The notes: generated by a model from the sequence alone, not told the origin. DNA of 64,000 nt from an uncultured Dorea sp. (GCA_910584575.1 CAJUBG010000009.1:1-64000); one strand, 5' to 3'; shown: positions 52,209 to 62,497, counted from the first letter of the stretch. Numbers and translations are program-made.

Positions 52209-53145
52209 TAACAATCTATTTTTTTATACCAAAATCCGATGGAAGCTTCTGTTGTAAAACCAGCAGCATTATAGACTTTTCTTCTCCAATCATAAGAATT
52301 AACATAACAGCTTTCAATATTTATTTCTTTTAATTTATTTATAACACTATACAACATTTGCTTAGCAAAGCCCTGTTTTCTGTATTTTTCTCTTGTACAT
52401 ACTGGTTCAATAAATGCTGTACTGGTATTTTTATCAACGTAACAAAAACAATATGTACAAATATCTCCTTTTTCAGTAACTATTAAACTTTCAAAACTAT
52501 CTAAATAATATCTTGAATTTTTTCTTCCTTGATATGCTAATTTTCCTTCTTTAAAATCGCCAGTTAAAATCCCATCATCGTCTATTGGATGAAATCCATA
52601 ATGACAAGCTTTTGCTTTCATATTATCATCAATGTCCTCACCAAATACTTGTTTATATCCTTTAGGAAGTTCAATTATATAATTGGTATCTAACGGATGC
52701 TGGACATTATCGTAATCTTCAGCTTCATCTTTAACATATGTTTTTTTAATTCATCTGCTTGATATGTTAAACTATCATGTGATATTACTAAAAAATCTAT
52801 ACTTCCATCTTCGTTTTTTTCAAATAATGGCAGCAATTCTTTTTCTGCTAAATCTAACATTTGATTAAATATATTTTCATATCCAGATTTAATACAACTA
52901 TTAAAAGAATCTCCATCTGGAACTACCAGACCTATAATATGATTATCCTCTTCAAAAATATAAGTAAAGTCTTGAGACTTATTTAATCCCCTTTCATCGT
53001 GGTACAAAGTATCAATTCTAAATATTAAATCATCAAATCTTGCTGGTAACCAACATAACATATTTTTATTACTTTTATATTCTTCTGTCAAAAATTTGAT
53101 TACTAAATCATAATCTTCTTCTTTATTAAATTTTTTAATTTTCAT
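52208..53145 (-). pseudogene. GNAT acetyltransferase split by a frameshift
   Basis: The first part starts at the ATG at 53143-53145 with AGAGGTGAAAG upstream (MKIKKFNKEEDYDLVIKFLT ...) and runs to LTYQADELKK. A run of seven A (52741-52747) follows and the frame then ends early (HMLKMKLKITIMSSIR). With eight A the frame would continue as TYVKDEAEDYDNVQHPL into the GNAT domain, where PVCTREKYRKQGFAKQML is the acetyl-CoA motif. A full protein would have about 312 residues. It is a real frameshift, a slipping tract or a sequencing error. Confidence 0.8.
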
Positions 53146-53207
53146 AAATCTTTCACCTCTATAATTTGTCTTGCTAAATGATATCATAGAATCCCTGATT
53201 ACTAACG

Positions 53208-53244
53208 AAAAAAGCAAAGAGTAAGACTGTATCCTACTCTCTGC
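53208..53244 (-). terminator. Terminator of purL
   Basis: Minus-strand stem GCAGAGAGTA (53235-53244) with TACTCTTTGC (53214-53223), one G-U pair, followed by six T (53208-53213). Confidence 0.85.
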
Positions 53245-53258
53245 CTTATTTTTCAGCA

Positions 53259-56200
53259 TCAGTCCCTAAAATATGCAACTCCCGCTTCAAATATCTTGAG
53301 ATCCTGTTCCCCATAAATATTCATCGCCACAGACCTGGCGCGTCTCTCAGAGTGAGCCATCTTTCCGAATACCCGCCCGTCCGGACTGGTTATCCCTTCA
53401 ATCCCACAGTATGAGCCGTTGACATTCCATTCCTCGTCCATGGTAATATTCCCGTCCGGATCACAATACTGAGTCGCCACCTGTCCATTGGCAAATAACT
53501 TCTCAATCCACTCCGGATTCGCCACGAACCGTCCCTCTCCATGGGACGCCGGATTCGTATAGACGCCGCCAAGCTCTGCCTTCTGAAGCCATGGGGACTT
53601 GTTGGTCACCACCTTCGTATACACCATCTTAGAGATATGGCGTCCAATCGTATTATAAGTCAGAGTCGGAGACGCTTCATTCTGTCCCGTAATCTCCCCG
53701 CCAGGAACCAGCCCAAGCTTTACAAGGGTCTGGAAGCCGTTACAGATTCCAAGCACCAGCCCGTCGCGCTCGTTCAGAAGTCTCTCTACCGCTTCCTTCA
53801 TCTTCGCATTCTGGAACGCCGTAGCAAAGAACTTTGCCGACCCGTCCGGCTCATCACCTGCACTAAATCCCCCTGGAAACATAATAATCTGCGACTGGTC
53901 AATGGCCTTCTCAAAGACACTCACAGAGTCTACGATATCCTCTGCACTCAGATTCCTAAATACCCGAACAATAGTTTTCGCCCCTGCCCGTTCAAATGCC
54001 TTCGCACTGTCATACTCACAGTTCGTCCCCGGAAAGACCGGAATAAATACGGTTGGCTGTGCAATCTTATGGGAACAGATATGGACCTCCTTCGTCTCAT
54101 ACAGCCCCTTGTCAATCTTCACCTCCTGCCCCTTGGCATTGGAGTTCGTAGGAAAGACCTTCTCAAGGGTTCCCTTCCACGCTTCTTCTGCATCAGATAC
54201 CCTAATCTCAATATCACGGTAAGAGAACAAAGCGTCATCCGTTACCTCTCCAATCACCGTATAAGTAATGCGAAGCTCTCCCACCTTCTCAGAGGGAACC
54301 TCAGCAATAATATCGCCAAAGGCAGGTGCGAACAGATCTCTCTCGTCTACATTATGCTCAAGCTTCACGCCCATCCGATTTCCGAAGGCCATCTTGCTGA
54401 CTGCGGCCACGATCCCGTGTCTGTCAAGGGCATATGCAGATAATATCCTTCCCTCTCGAATATCCTGGGTAAACTTCCCATACTGTTCCATCACCTTGCT
54501 GTAAACCGGAATATCATACTCATCCGTCATGGTGCGCAGCCAGATTAGCTTACTGCCTGCCTGCTTCAGCTCAGGCGTAATAATATCCTTCTCCTGGGCC
54601 ACATCCACGGCAAAGGATACCAATGTGGGCGGCACGTCTATATCCTCAAAGGTTCCCGACATACTGTCCTTGCCTCCGATAGACGGCAAACCAAAGCCGA
54701 GCTGTGCATGGTACGCGCCCAAAAGCGCGGCAAAAGGCTGACTCCACCTGCGGGGATCCTCCGTCATACGGCGGAAATACTCCTGGAAGGTAAACCTGAT
54801 CTTACTGTGATCGCCGCCTGCGGCAACAATCTTTGCCACGGACTCTGTCACCGCATAGATTGCTCCATGGAATGGACTCCATGTGGACAGATACGGGTCA
54901 AACCCGTAACTCATCATAGTCACAGTATCACAGTCTCCTGTCATTACCGGAAGCTTCGCCACCATTGCCTGAGTCTCTGTCAACTGATACTTGCCGCCGT
55001 GAGGCATGAACACAGAAGCCGCCCCGATAGAGCCGTCAAACATCTCCACAAGCCCCTTCTGCGAGCACACGTTCAAATCTCTCAATACAGATATCCAGCG
55101 TTCCTTCACATCCCTGATTTCCTCTCTCACCAGAATACTGTCTTTCCTGCTTGGGATATCTACAAAAACCTGAGTCTCCTGGTGCGCTCCGTTGGTATCC
55201 AGAAATGCGCGTGAAAGATTCACGATCTCCCTGCCTCTCCACGACAGCACAAGCCTAGGTTCCTCTGTCACAACAGCAACACAGGTGGACTCTAAGTTCT
55301 CCTCCCTGGCATATCCCATGAATTCCTCCACATCCCTGGGTGCTACGACCACCGCCATACGCTCCTGGGATTCTGAGATGGCAATCTCTGTCCCGTCAAG
55401 TCCCGCATACTTCTTCGGCACCTTATCAAGGTCAACCCTAAGGCCGTCCGCAAGTTCTCCGATAGCCACAGACACTCCGCCAGCCCCGAAATCGTTGCAC
55501 TTCTTGATAAGCCGGCTGACCTCCTCCCGCCGAAACAGGCGTTGAAGCTTACGCTCTGTGGGCGGATTCCCCTTTTGAACCTCCGCGCCGCAAGTCTTAG
55601 TAGATTCCTCTGTATGTACCTTGGAGGAACCGGTAGCTCCGCCGCAACCGTCCCGTCCGGTACGCCCGCCAAGCAGGATGATGATATCGCCGGGGTCGGA
55701 AGTCTCGCGGATGACTGCACGCCGGGGCGCAGCCCCTAACACAGCGCCTATCTCCATACGCTTCGCCACATAATTCGGATGATAAATCTCCTTCACCGCC
55801 CCCGTCGCAAGTCCAATCTGGTTGCCGTAAGAGCTGTAACCATGGGCCGCCTCACGAACCAGCTTCTTCTGAGGCAGTTTCCCCTTCATAGTGTCATTGA
55901 CAGACACCGTCGGGTCTGCCGCGCCCGTCACACGCATTGCCTGGTATACATAGGTACGTCCGGACAACGGGTCGCGGATTGCGCCTCCAAGGCAGGTAGC
56001 CGCGCCTCCGAAGGGCTCGATCTCCGTAGGATGGTTGTGAGTCTCATTCTTGAAGTTCACAAGCCATTCCTCCTCCACACCGTCCACCTTCACAGGCACA
56101 ACGATACTGCAGGCGTTAATCTCGTCGGACTCCTCCTGATCGTCTAATTTTCCTTCCCGCTTGAGCTTCCTCATAGCCATCAAGGCCAGATCCATCAGAC

Positions 56201-57029
56201 ATACGAACTTGTCCTCCCGACCTTTAAAAATCTCACTGTGATCCGCCAAATACTGCCGGTAAGTATCCTCCATCGGCTCGCGATAATCTCCGTCTCCAAA
56301 AGATACCTCCGTAAGCTCAGTCGAAAAGGTGGTATGCCGGCAATGGTCAGACCAGTAGGTATCAAGGACACGAATCTCTGTCATGGTCGGATCTCTGTCC
56401 TCCTGCGCCTTAAAATAATTCTGGATATGCAGGAAATCCTGAAAAGTCATAGCCAGTCCCAGAGAAGCATATAACTCCTTTAATCCACTCTCCTCCATAT
56501 CCTTGAAACCGTCAAAGGTCTTTACATCCTCCGGCTCGTCAAACTTTTCAACCAGAGTTTCCGGTTTGTCCATCCCTGTCTCCCTGGAATCAACCGGATT
56601 GATACAGTGAGCCTTGATTCTCTCAAACTCCTCAATGGGGATGACCCCATCCTTTCCCTGGATCACATACGTAGTCGCCGTCCTGATCACAGGCTGTTCA
56701 TCCTCTTTGATGAACTGCACGCACTGAACAGCGGAATCAGCGCGCTGGTCAAACTGCCCTGGAAGGAACTCCACAGAAAACACCCGACAGTCATCTGCCA
56801 TTGGGAATTCCTCGTGGTACAGCGTGTCAACCGGAGGCTCTGCAAATACACCCATGCATGCCTTCTTAAATGTCTCGTCCGAAATATTCTCTACATCATA
56901 ACGGATTAGGACACGCACGTCCTCTACATCACGGATACCAAGATAACTGCTGATCTCGCTTCTAAGCTCATGTGCCTGCACTCTAAAGCCGTCTTTTTTC
57001 TCTACATACACTCGTCTTACTTTGCCCAT
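53259..57029 (-). CDS. purL: Phosphoribosylformylglycinamidine synthase, large single-chain type
   Basis: A 1256-residue FGAM synthase of the long form that fuses synthetase and glutaminase domains, catalysing the fourth step of purine synthesis with ATP and glutamine. The synthetase half contains FKNETHNHPTEIEPFGGAAT and KKCNDFGAGGVSVAIGELAD. The C-terminal class I glutaminase has MFPGGFSAGDEPDGSAKFF, the nucleophile Cys in LGICNGFQTLVKLG and the His in ASHGEGRF. A small N-terminal PurS-like part is present. The start at 57027-57029 has GGAGGAGAAGG upstream. It may share a transcript with the DUF1461 and helicase genes. Confidence 0.96.
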   Translation of the reverse strand: MGKVRRVYVEKKDGFRVQAHELRSEISSYLGIRDVEDVRVLIRYDVENISDETFKKACMGVFAEPPVDTLYHEEFPMADDCRVFSVEFLPGQFDQRADSAVQCVQFIKEDEQPVIRTATTYVIQGKDGVIPIEEFERIKAHCINPVDSRETGMDKPETLVEKFDEPEDVKTFDGFKDMEESGLKELYASLGLAMTFQDFLHIQNYFKAQEDRDPTMTEIRVLDTYWSDHCRHTTFSTELTEVSFGDGDYREPMEDTYRQYLADHSEIFKGREDKFVCLMDLALMAMRKLKREGKLDDQEESDEINACSIVVPVKVDGVEEEWLVNFKNETHNHPTEIEPFGGAATCLGGAIRDPLSGRTYVYQAMRVTGAADPTVSVNDTMKGKLPQKKLVREAAHGYSSYGNQIGLATGAVKEIYHPNYVAKRMEIGAVLGAAPRRAVIRETSDPGDIIILLGGRTGRDGCGGATGSSKVHTEESTKTCGAEVQKGNPPTERKLQRLFRREEVSRLIKKCNDFGAGGVSVAIGELADGLRVDLDKVPKKYAGLDGTEIAISESQERMAVVVAPRDVEEFMGYAREENLESTCVAVVTEEPRLVLSWRGREIVNLSRAFLDTNGAHQETQVFVDIPSRKDSILVREEIRDVKERWISVLRDLNVCSQKGLVEMFDGSIGAASVFMPHGGKYQLTETQAMVAKLPVMTGDCDTVTMMSYGFDPYLSTWSPFHGAIYAVTESVAKIVAAGGDHSKIRFTFQEYFRRMTEDPRRWSQPFAALLGAYHAQLGFGLPSIGGKDSMSGTFEDIDVPPTLVSFAVDVAQEKDIITPELKQAGSKLIWLRTMTDEYDIPVYSKVMEQYGKFTQDIREGRILSAYALDRHGIVAAVSKMAFGNRMGVKLEHNVDERDLFAPAFGDIIAEVPSEKVGELRITYTVIGEVTDDALFSYRDIEIRVSDAEEAWKGTLEKVFPTNSNAKGQEVKIDKGLYETKEVHICSHKIAQPTVFIPVFPGTNCEYDSAKAFERAGAKTIVRVFRNLSAEDIVDSVSVFEKAIDQSQIIMFPGGFSAGDEPDGSAKFFATAFQNAKMKEAVERLLNERDGLVLGICNGFQTLVKLGLVPGGEITGQNEASPTLTYNTIGRHISKMVYTKVVTNKSPWLQKAELGGVYTNPASHGEGRFVANPEWIEKLFANGQVATQYCDPDGNITMDEEWNVNGSYCGIEGITSPDGRVFGKMAHSERRARSVAMNIYGEQDLKIFEAGVAYFRD

Positions 57030-57067
57030 ACCTTCTCCTCCATACCTAGTGTTTTCTATACGCTACT

Positions 57068-57808
57068 TCATTGTACCATATTTTTGCCTAAGATAAAATG
57101 AATATATTTCCTCCAAATTACAAATATCGCGCCTAATACAGCCACCATCCCAATAAACGTCACCCCAATCCTAACCACCATATCCGAAAAGAAGCCCTCC
57201 GGAAGCATACGGATCATATAGTCTTCACTGGGATTAAACATCCACAGATCATTGTCGAAAAAAATCTCATGGAAGATAGTAAAGCATCGTGTAAAGTCCA
57301 CGGTAAAGGCAATCCCAAGGAGGATGCCCGCAACCGCCAATATCATGACGGCACGAAAGTAAGCCTTAGGAAGAAGCATTCTCCAGTCCGTTTTCATGAC
57401 AACCAGGCCAATGAGCAACAGCATTGCAGCGGCAGCACACACATTCCGAAGCTTAAGCCCGCCGAGAAACAACTCCCTCACCTCTCCCATATGAAAACGG
57501 TCCTGCTCGTTAAAAAAATCCTGAGTCCTTCCGTCAACCTCTGTCACAATAGACAGTTCTTCTTCCTTTCCGATCAGATAATCCATCATATACTCCGTCA
57601 CCTTCATGACATCCTCAATCTCCATATCAAGGGCATCCGTGACCTCATATTTCCGATACTCCTTCTCATAGAAGCTATAATCGGGATCTCCATAGATCGC
57701 CAGTTGAAAACTGGTCAGCAGCATCGCAAAGATAACCAGCAGCATCGCAAGGGCCGCTAAAAGGGATACCGCCAAATGCTTTCCCGTTCCTTCCTCCATC
57801 TTCGTCAT
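57068..57808 (-). CDS. DUF1461/TIGR01906 membrane protein
   Basis: A protein of about 246 residues of the DUF1461 family, with a membrane segment near residues 12-35, a 100-residue outside region (YSFYEKEYRKYEVTDALDME and GRTQDFFNEQDRFHMGEVRE) and three more membrane segments. The function of the family is unknown. The start is placed at the ATG at 57806-57808 with AGGAG about 11 bases upstream; the frame extends 33 codons further back into the helicase gene. It lies 14 bases after the helicase stop, so the two are likely cotranscribed. Confidence 0.8.
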   Translation of the reverse strand: MTKMEEGTGKHLAVSLLAALAMLLVIFAMLLTSFQLAIYGDPDYSFYEKEYRKYEVTDALDMEIEDVMKVTEYMMDYLIGKEEELSIVTEVDGRTQDFFNEQDRFHMGEVRELFLGGLKLRNVCAAAAMLLLIGLVVMKTDWRMLLPKAYFRAVMILAVAGILLGIAFTVDFTRCFTIFHEIFFDNDLWMFNPSEDYMIRMLPEGFFSDMVVRIGVTFIGMVAVLGAIFVIWRKYIHFILGKNMVQ

Positions 57809-57822
57809 TCTTCTGCAATCTC

Positions 57823-60237
57823 CTATTCCATCTGATTCGCTGACAGACCAGCGCCAATACTCGTCCAAAATTCCTTTATCTGTTCCTCCACACGCTCTGC
57901 CGTACAAATATCATACTCCCTCCATTCCCGCGGAAATGTCTCCTGATACCTCCCGTCCCCAAACCGTTCGTCCAGCAGAAGAATCACGCCTTTGTCCTCA
58001 TCAGTTCGGATGACCCTCCCTGCCGACTGGAGTACCTTGTTCATGCCCGGATACAGATAAGCATAGTCAAATCCCCGAAAGCCGCGGGCGTCAAAATATG
58101 ACTTCAGCAGTTCCCTCTCCCGACAGACCTGGGGCAAGCCTGTGCCGACAATCACCGCGCCGATTAGTTGATCCTGGGCAAGATCAATCCCTTCTGAAAA
58201 GATTCCGCCCATCACGCAGAACCCCAGAAAGCTTCCCTGATGAGCTTCCCCGAAATTCTCAAGAAAAATCTCCCTTGCCTCCTCCGACATATAGCGGGAC
58301 TGCATCACATATTCAATCCCTTGCGCCTCTTTTATGTCCTCCCCAAGAAGTTCAAGAAACTCCTCATATACCTCCTCCATAAACTGATAGGAAGGAAAAA
58401 ACGCCATGTAATTACCCGCCTTCGCACATGCCACACGAATCAGATACCTTGCATACCGCCTGTACATCTCTTTACTTCTTCTGGTATACTTGGTACTGAC
58501 ATCCATGCCAAGAAGAAGCTTTCTGTTCTTAGGATCAAAGGGAGATTGGGCATAGATAGCATAGTCCTCCTTTGATGTGCTTAAAAGCTGCCGATAATAA
58601 TGGATTGGCAAGAGGGTTGCGGAGAAGAACACTGTACTGTTCCCCTTGTCCAGATATTCCTTTAAGCAGTTTGCCGGATTCACACAGAACAGGCAGAGCC
58701 TGAATCGCCCCGTCTCCTCAATCTCCGAGTATATCATGTAATTCTCATCCAGCCCGTCATGAATATTAATAAACCTCCTTACTGTAAAGTACAGCTCAAG
58801 CACCTCCCTGCGAATCTCCTCCTCTGTACATTCCTCAAGAAAACGCTCGATTTCTGCCATCAATGACATTAATTTCAGATAAACGTGAGAGACACTGTTC
58901 AACACCTGATATCCCTCACACTCCCTCTTTAAAGCAAGAAGCGCACGGTTACATTCCTCAAGCCTTCCCGCCAGTTTCCCGTCCCTTACTTTCACCAGCT
59001 TCTTAATCTTTAAGAAGTCCTCCTTGTAAATCTCGGCGCTGTACATCCTCCTGCCCCTCTCCACAAGATTATGGGCCTCATCGATCAGAAACAGATATTC
59101 CCCTTTATTTCCCTCCCCAAAGAACCGCCTCAGATGGGCATTGGGATCAAACACATAATTGTAGTCACAGATGACGGCATCCGCCCACTCCGACACGTCA
59201 AGGCTCATCTCATGGGGACATACCCTCCACTTCCTCGCCTGCTCCTCCAGAATCTCCCGATTCAGTTCATCCGAGGAGGTAATCAGCTCATATACCGCAT
59301 CATTCACCCTGTCATAATGGCCCTTCGCATAAGGGCAGGCATCGGGATTACAGTTCGTCTCCTCACAGAAACAAATCTTGTCCTTCGCCGTAAGTACAAT
59401 CACCTTCATGCGCAGGCACTGTTCCCGCAGCGTTTCAAACGCCTGCCATGCCACCGTTCGGGTAATCGTCTTGGCAGTCAGATAAAAAATCTTCTCCCCC
59501 AATCCCTCACCAACTGCCTTTACAGCCGGAAACACGGTGGAGATCGTCTTTCCTACCCCGGTAGGCGCCTGGATAAATAACTTCTTCCTCCTAAGAATCG
59601 TCCGATACACAGAAGCCGCCAACTCCTTCTGTCCCTCCCGATACACGAAGGGGAATACCACCTGCTTGATGGACGCATCCCGCTTCTTCTTCCATTCAAT
59701 CTGATATCTCGCCCACTTCTCATAGCGTCCAAGCAGCTCGTAAAACCACGCCTTCAATGTCTCAAAGGAATAAACGCTCTGAAACCGCTTTATCTCCTCC
59801 GTCTCAAGATTACAGTAGGTCATCTGTACCCCGATCTCCTTAAGCTCATGGTCACATGCATAAATGTACGCATAGCACTTCGCCTGTGCCAGATGGACTC
59901 CTATGGGCTCCTCCAGATGCTTTAGCTCTCTGAAAATCCCCTTAATCTCGTCGATCACAACCCCTTCCGTCTGACGTATTACCCCGTCAGCCCTTCCCTC
60001 CACAGACACAACAAATCCCTTACATGTAATCTCATGCTTTAAGGGCACCTCCGCCTGATAATTGGATCCCATCTTCCTCTGGAGTTTTCTGTGAAGCTTC
60101 CCGCCAAGCAGCATAGCGTCCCTGTCCGCCCCTGCTGCCCGATTGTCGATATCCCCACTGCGAAGAACAAATTCCACCAGATTCCGTACCGAGATACGAA
60201 TCAACGGCTGTTCCTTATCCATATGCACCAATTCCAT
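57823..60237 (-). CDS. DinG/XPD-like helicase with N-terminal Cas4-like nuclease region
   Basis: An 804-residue superfamily 2 helicase. The N-terminal part has a PD-(D/E)XK-type segment GVVIDEIKG near residues 91-99. The helicase core has Walker A APTGVGKTISTVFPA near 224, DEAH box LIDEAHNLVERG near 390, four Fe-S Cys in ICFCEETNCNPDACPYAKGH and the C-terminal GRVIRTDEDKG motif VI. XPD/DinG enzymes unwind 5'-3' and act on forked or R-loop DNA. The start is uncertain: ATG at 60237 or 60222. The gene has its own extended -10 promoter at 60289-60297. Confidence 0.9.
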   Translation of the reverse strand: MELVHMDKEQPLIRISVRNLVEFVLRSGDIDNRAAGADRDAMLLGGKLHRKLQRKMGSNYQAEVPLKHEITCKGFVVSVEGRADGVIRQTEGVVIDEIKGIFRELKHLEEPIGVHLAQAKCYAYIYACDHELKEIGVQMTYCNLETEEIKRFQSVYSFETLKAWFYELLGRYEKWARYQIEWKKKRDASIKQVVFPFVYREGQKELAASVYRTILRRKKLFIQAPTGVGKTISTVFPAVKAVGEGLGEKIFYLTAKTITRTVAWQAFETLREQCLRMKVIVLTAKDKICFCEETNCNPDACPYAKGHYDRVNDAVYELITSSDELNREILEEQARKWRVCPHEMSLDVSEWADAVICDYNYVFDPNAHLRRFFGEGNKGEYLFLIDEAHNLVERGRRMYSAEIYKEDFLKIKKLVKVRDGKLAGRLEECNRALLALKRECEGYQVLNSVSHVYLKLMSLMAEIERFLEECTEEEIRREVLELYFTVRRFINIHDGLDENYMIYSEIEETGRFRLCLFCVNPANCLKEYLDKGNSTVFFSATLLPIHYYRQLLSTSKEDYAIYAQSPFDPKNRKLLLGMDVSTKYTRRSKEMYRRYARYLIRVACAKAGNYMAFFPSYQFMEEVYEEFLELLGEDIKEAQGIEYVMQSRYMSEEAREIFLENFGEAHQGSFLGFCVMGGIFSEGIDLAQDQLIGAVIVGTGLPQVCRERELLKSYFDARGFRGFDYAYLYPGMNKVLQSAGRVIRTDEDKGVILLLDERFGDGRYQETFPREWREYDICTAERVEEQIKEFWTSIGAGLSANQME

Positions 60238-60288
60238 CCTCTCTGAACCTGCCCCAAAAGAAGTTTGAGGCTTCCTTCTTTGCCATAT

Positions 60289-60297
60289 ATTATACCA
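60289..60297 (-). promoter_or_regulatory. Extended -10 promoter of the helicase gene
   Basis: Minus-strand TGGTATAAT: TATAAT at 60289-60294 with the TGN extension, about 52 bases before the start. No good -35 box is visible, as is common for extended -10 promoters. Confidence 0.55.
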
Positions 60298-60325
60298 TGG
60301 CGCAGACGATTACAGTGCACTTTTT

Positions 60326-61117
60326 TCAATTCATTCTGTCGGCCTTCATCGTGAACTCCACCATATCCCCCCTGAAACGGTAAGGAAGGTTATTCCTCTG
60401 GCATTTGGGATTAATACGGGACTCAATGGCAATCGTCTGGCAGAAGCCTGCCCAGAGCCTGGCATATTCCTCCTCCCTCTCAGATACCTCCTTCAACTTC
60501 TCATCGTCAAACTTGTCGCCCCAGACAATCACCCACTTCTTTCCCGCCTCATGAACAGCGAACATCTTGTGGGTTCTGTCATGGATCATCCAGTTCTCCA
60601 CAGGAAGACGGTCTGCAAAATGAGGCGCCAGACAGGTCAAAATCTGATTCTTCGGCGCAATCTCTGCATACAGCACATGATTCTTAAGCTCACGAAAGCG
60701 CAGAAAGCCCTTGTAGCTGTGAGCCTCCCCAAACACATTCCTGGCAAGCTCAAAGACCTTCTCCACCTTCGGATGTCCAAGATGGTCCATAATCTTCGTA
60801 CTGTCCGCAAGCTCTCTTGCGGCAAGCATAGTCCCCAGAACTGCATCCCCCTTCCCCTTGTCCTCCGACATAACCGCATGATAGATCTCCCCATAAGCCC
60901 GTTCTCCCAGATGCTTCCTGATTAACGCACTCACAGCCATTGCCTTACGCTCTGATTCCTCCACCTCCACATAATCACAGAATAACTGGAAATCCAGCAT
61001 CCCCCGAATTGCGATCTCGCAGTCTGCTTCTGTCTTTCCCGCCCTCCAGGCATCATAGATTCCGGAAAAAATTCCCGTTATATTATCATTACATACATAA
61101 ACTGTCTTCATATCCAT
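60326..61117 (-). CDS. DUF4130/TIGR03915 putative DNA-repair protein
   Basis: A protein of about 263 residues of the TIGR03915/DUF4130 family, described as probable DNA metabolism or repair proteins of unknown activity. The C-terminal signature IAIESRINPKCQRNNLPYRF with RGDMVEFTMKA is present, as is NWMIHDRTHKMFAVHEAGKK in the centre. The N-terminal region begins MDMKTVYVCNDNITGIFSGIY. The start is the ATG at 61115-61117 with GAGG seven bases upstream. It overlaps the radical SAM gene by 29 bases, and the pair is coupled in many bacteria. The pair sits under a LexA-type promoter here. Confidence 0.82.
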   Translation of the reverse strand: MDMKTVYVCNDNITGIFSGIYDAWRAGKTEADCEIAIRGMLDFQLFCDYVEVEESERKAMAVSALIRKHLGERAYGEIYHAVMSEDKGKGDAVLGTMLAARELADSTKIMDHLGHPKVEKVFELARNVFGEAHSYKGFLRFRELKNHVLYAEIAPKNQILTCLAPHFADRLPVENWMIHDRTHKMFAVHEAGKKWVIVWGDKFDDEKLKEVSEREEEYARLWAGFCQTIAIESRINPKCQRNNLPYRFRGDMVEFTMKADRMN

Positions 61118-62414
61118 TTCCAAACCTCACATCGTCAAACAGAGAAAGCTGGCGGTATCCCATATCCGCCACCTCCTTGGGCAGCTTCTCTCCCGCGCTA
61201 AGCAGATTCCTTGTTATATAGTCCTCGTCCATCTTCGTCGGATACATCATCCTGCCGTTACAGGTAATAAAGTACAGCGCCCGCTTAAGCACAACCCCGA
61301 TCTTCTTAAGGTCCGCAAAATCCAAAAGCCCAAGCCTCCTCGCCTTCACAATCCGTACAGCCGACTTATAGCCGATTCCAGGCACCCTAAGCAGCATCTT
61401 GTAATCAGCCCGATTCACCTCCACCGGAAACTCCTCCAGATGCTTAAGCGCCCAGTTACACTTGGGGTCAAACACTACATTAAAATTGGGATTCTCCTTT
61501 GACAGAAGCTCGTCCGCCTGAAAATGATAATACCTTAACAGCCAATCCGCCTGATACAGCCGGTGCTCACGCAGAAGTGGAGGCCCCTCCCCTGTCCTGG
61601 CAGGCAGGGCGGCATCCTCATTCACATGCACAAAAGCCGAATAGAATACCCTCTTTAATTCAAACTTCTGGTATAAAGCCTCCGCCACCTGCATAATCTG
61701 ATAATCCGTCTCCGGCGTTGCGCCTATAATCATCTGAGTGCTCTGTCCCGCCGGAACAAAACGAGGGGCATTCCGGTACAGCTTAAGCTCATACCGGTTC
61801 TCTGTCATCCGATTCTGCACCAGACGCATAGGCGTTAAGATATTCCTCCTGGTCTTGTGCGGCGCCAGAGCCTTAAGGCTCTCTGCTGTGGGAAGCTCTA
61901 AATTAACGCTCATCCTGTCAGCCAGAAAGCCCGTCCTCTGAATCAACTCCTGGCTCGCCCCTGGAATGGCCTTCACATGGATATACCCTTGAAAATGATG
62001 CTCATGCCTCAGACGGTAAAGAGTGGCATAGAGTAACTCCATGGTATAGTCCGGACTGTTCAGAACACCTGAGCTTAAGAACAATCCTTCAATATAATTC
62101 CTGCGGTAGAACTCCATCGTGAGGGTACACACCTCCTCCGGCGTAAACGAAGCCCGCGCCACATCATTACTCCTGCGGTTGACACAATACTTACAGTCAT
62201 AGATACATTCATTCGTAAAAAGAATCTTGAGCAGAGAGATGCATCTGCCATCCGCCGAAAAACTGTGACAGATACCCGACAGCTCGCAGCTTCCAATGCC
62301 CGTGCCGTCGCTCTTGCGCTCTGTTCCGCTGGAGGTACACGCCACGTCATACTTGGCGGCATCCGTCAGAATATTCAGTTTTTCATACATTGTCATAGCT
62401 TCTTGAATTCTCAT
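61089..62414 (-). CDS. Radical SAM protein, putative DNA modification/repair (TIGR03916)
   Basis: A protein of about 441 residues. The Fe-S cluster motif CxxxCxxC is in ECIYDCKYCVNRRSNDVARA near residue 70. The C-terminal third contains a helix-hairpin-helix, LLRVPGIGYKSAVRIVKARR, a DNA-binding fold shared with repair nucleases and DisA-type proteins. The family is described as a putative DNA modification or repair radical SAM protein; the substrate is unknown. The start is taken as the ATG at 62412-62414 with AGGGAAAG upstream; a TTG nine codons earlier is possible. It is the first gene of an SOS-type transcription unit. Confidence 0.85.
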   Translation of the reverse strand: MRIQEAMTMYEKLNILTDAAKYDVACTSSGTERKSDGTGIGSCELSGICHSFSADGRCISLLKILFTNECIYDCKYCVNRRSNDVARASFTPEEVCTLTMEFYRRNYIEGLFLSSGVLNSPDYTMELLYATLYRLRHEHHFQGYIHVKAIPGASQELIQRTGFLADRMSVNLELPTAESLKALAPHKTRRNILTPMRLVQNRMTENRYELKLYRNAPRFVPAGQSTQMIIGATPETDYQIMQVAEALYQKFELKRVFYSAFVHVNEDAALPARTGEGPPLLREHRLYQADWLLRYYHFQADELLSKENPNFNVVFDPKCNWALKHLEEFPVEVNRADYKMLLRVPGIGYKSAVRIVKARRLGLLDFADLKKIGVVLKRALYFITCNGRMMYPTKMDEDYITRNLLSAGEKLPKEVADMGYRQLSLFDDVRFGNGYEDSLCM

Positions 62415-62448
62415 GGCTTCTTTCCCTGCATCCTCTTTCAAAAATAAA

Positions 62449-62497
62449 GAACGTCTGTTCTTTTATTAATTATACAAACAAACGTTCTTCCTGTCAA
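62449..62497 (-). promoter_or_regulatory. LexA-controlled promoter of the radical SAM/DUF4130 pair
   Basis: Minus-strand consensus promoter TTGACA (62492-62497), 17-base spacer, TATAAT (62469-62474). The spacer holds GAACGTTTGTTT (62476-62487), and downstream lies GAACAGACGTTC (62449-62460), which matches the Firmicute LexA box GAAC-N4-GTTC exactly; the first differs at one base. Two boxes over a consensus promoter indicate SOS control. Confidence 0.8.
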
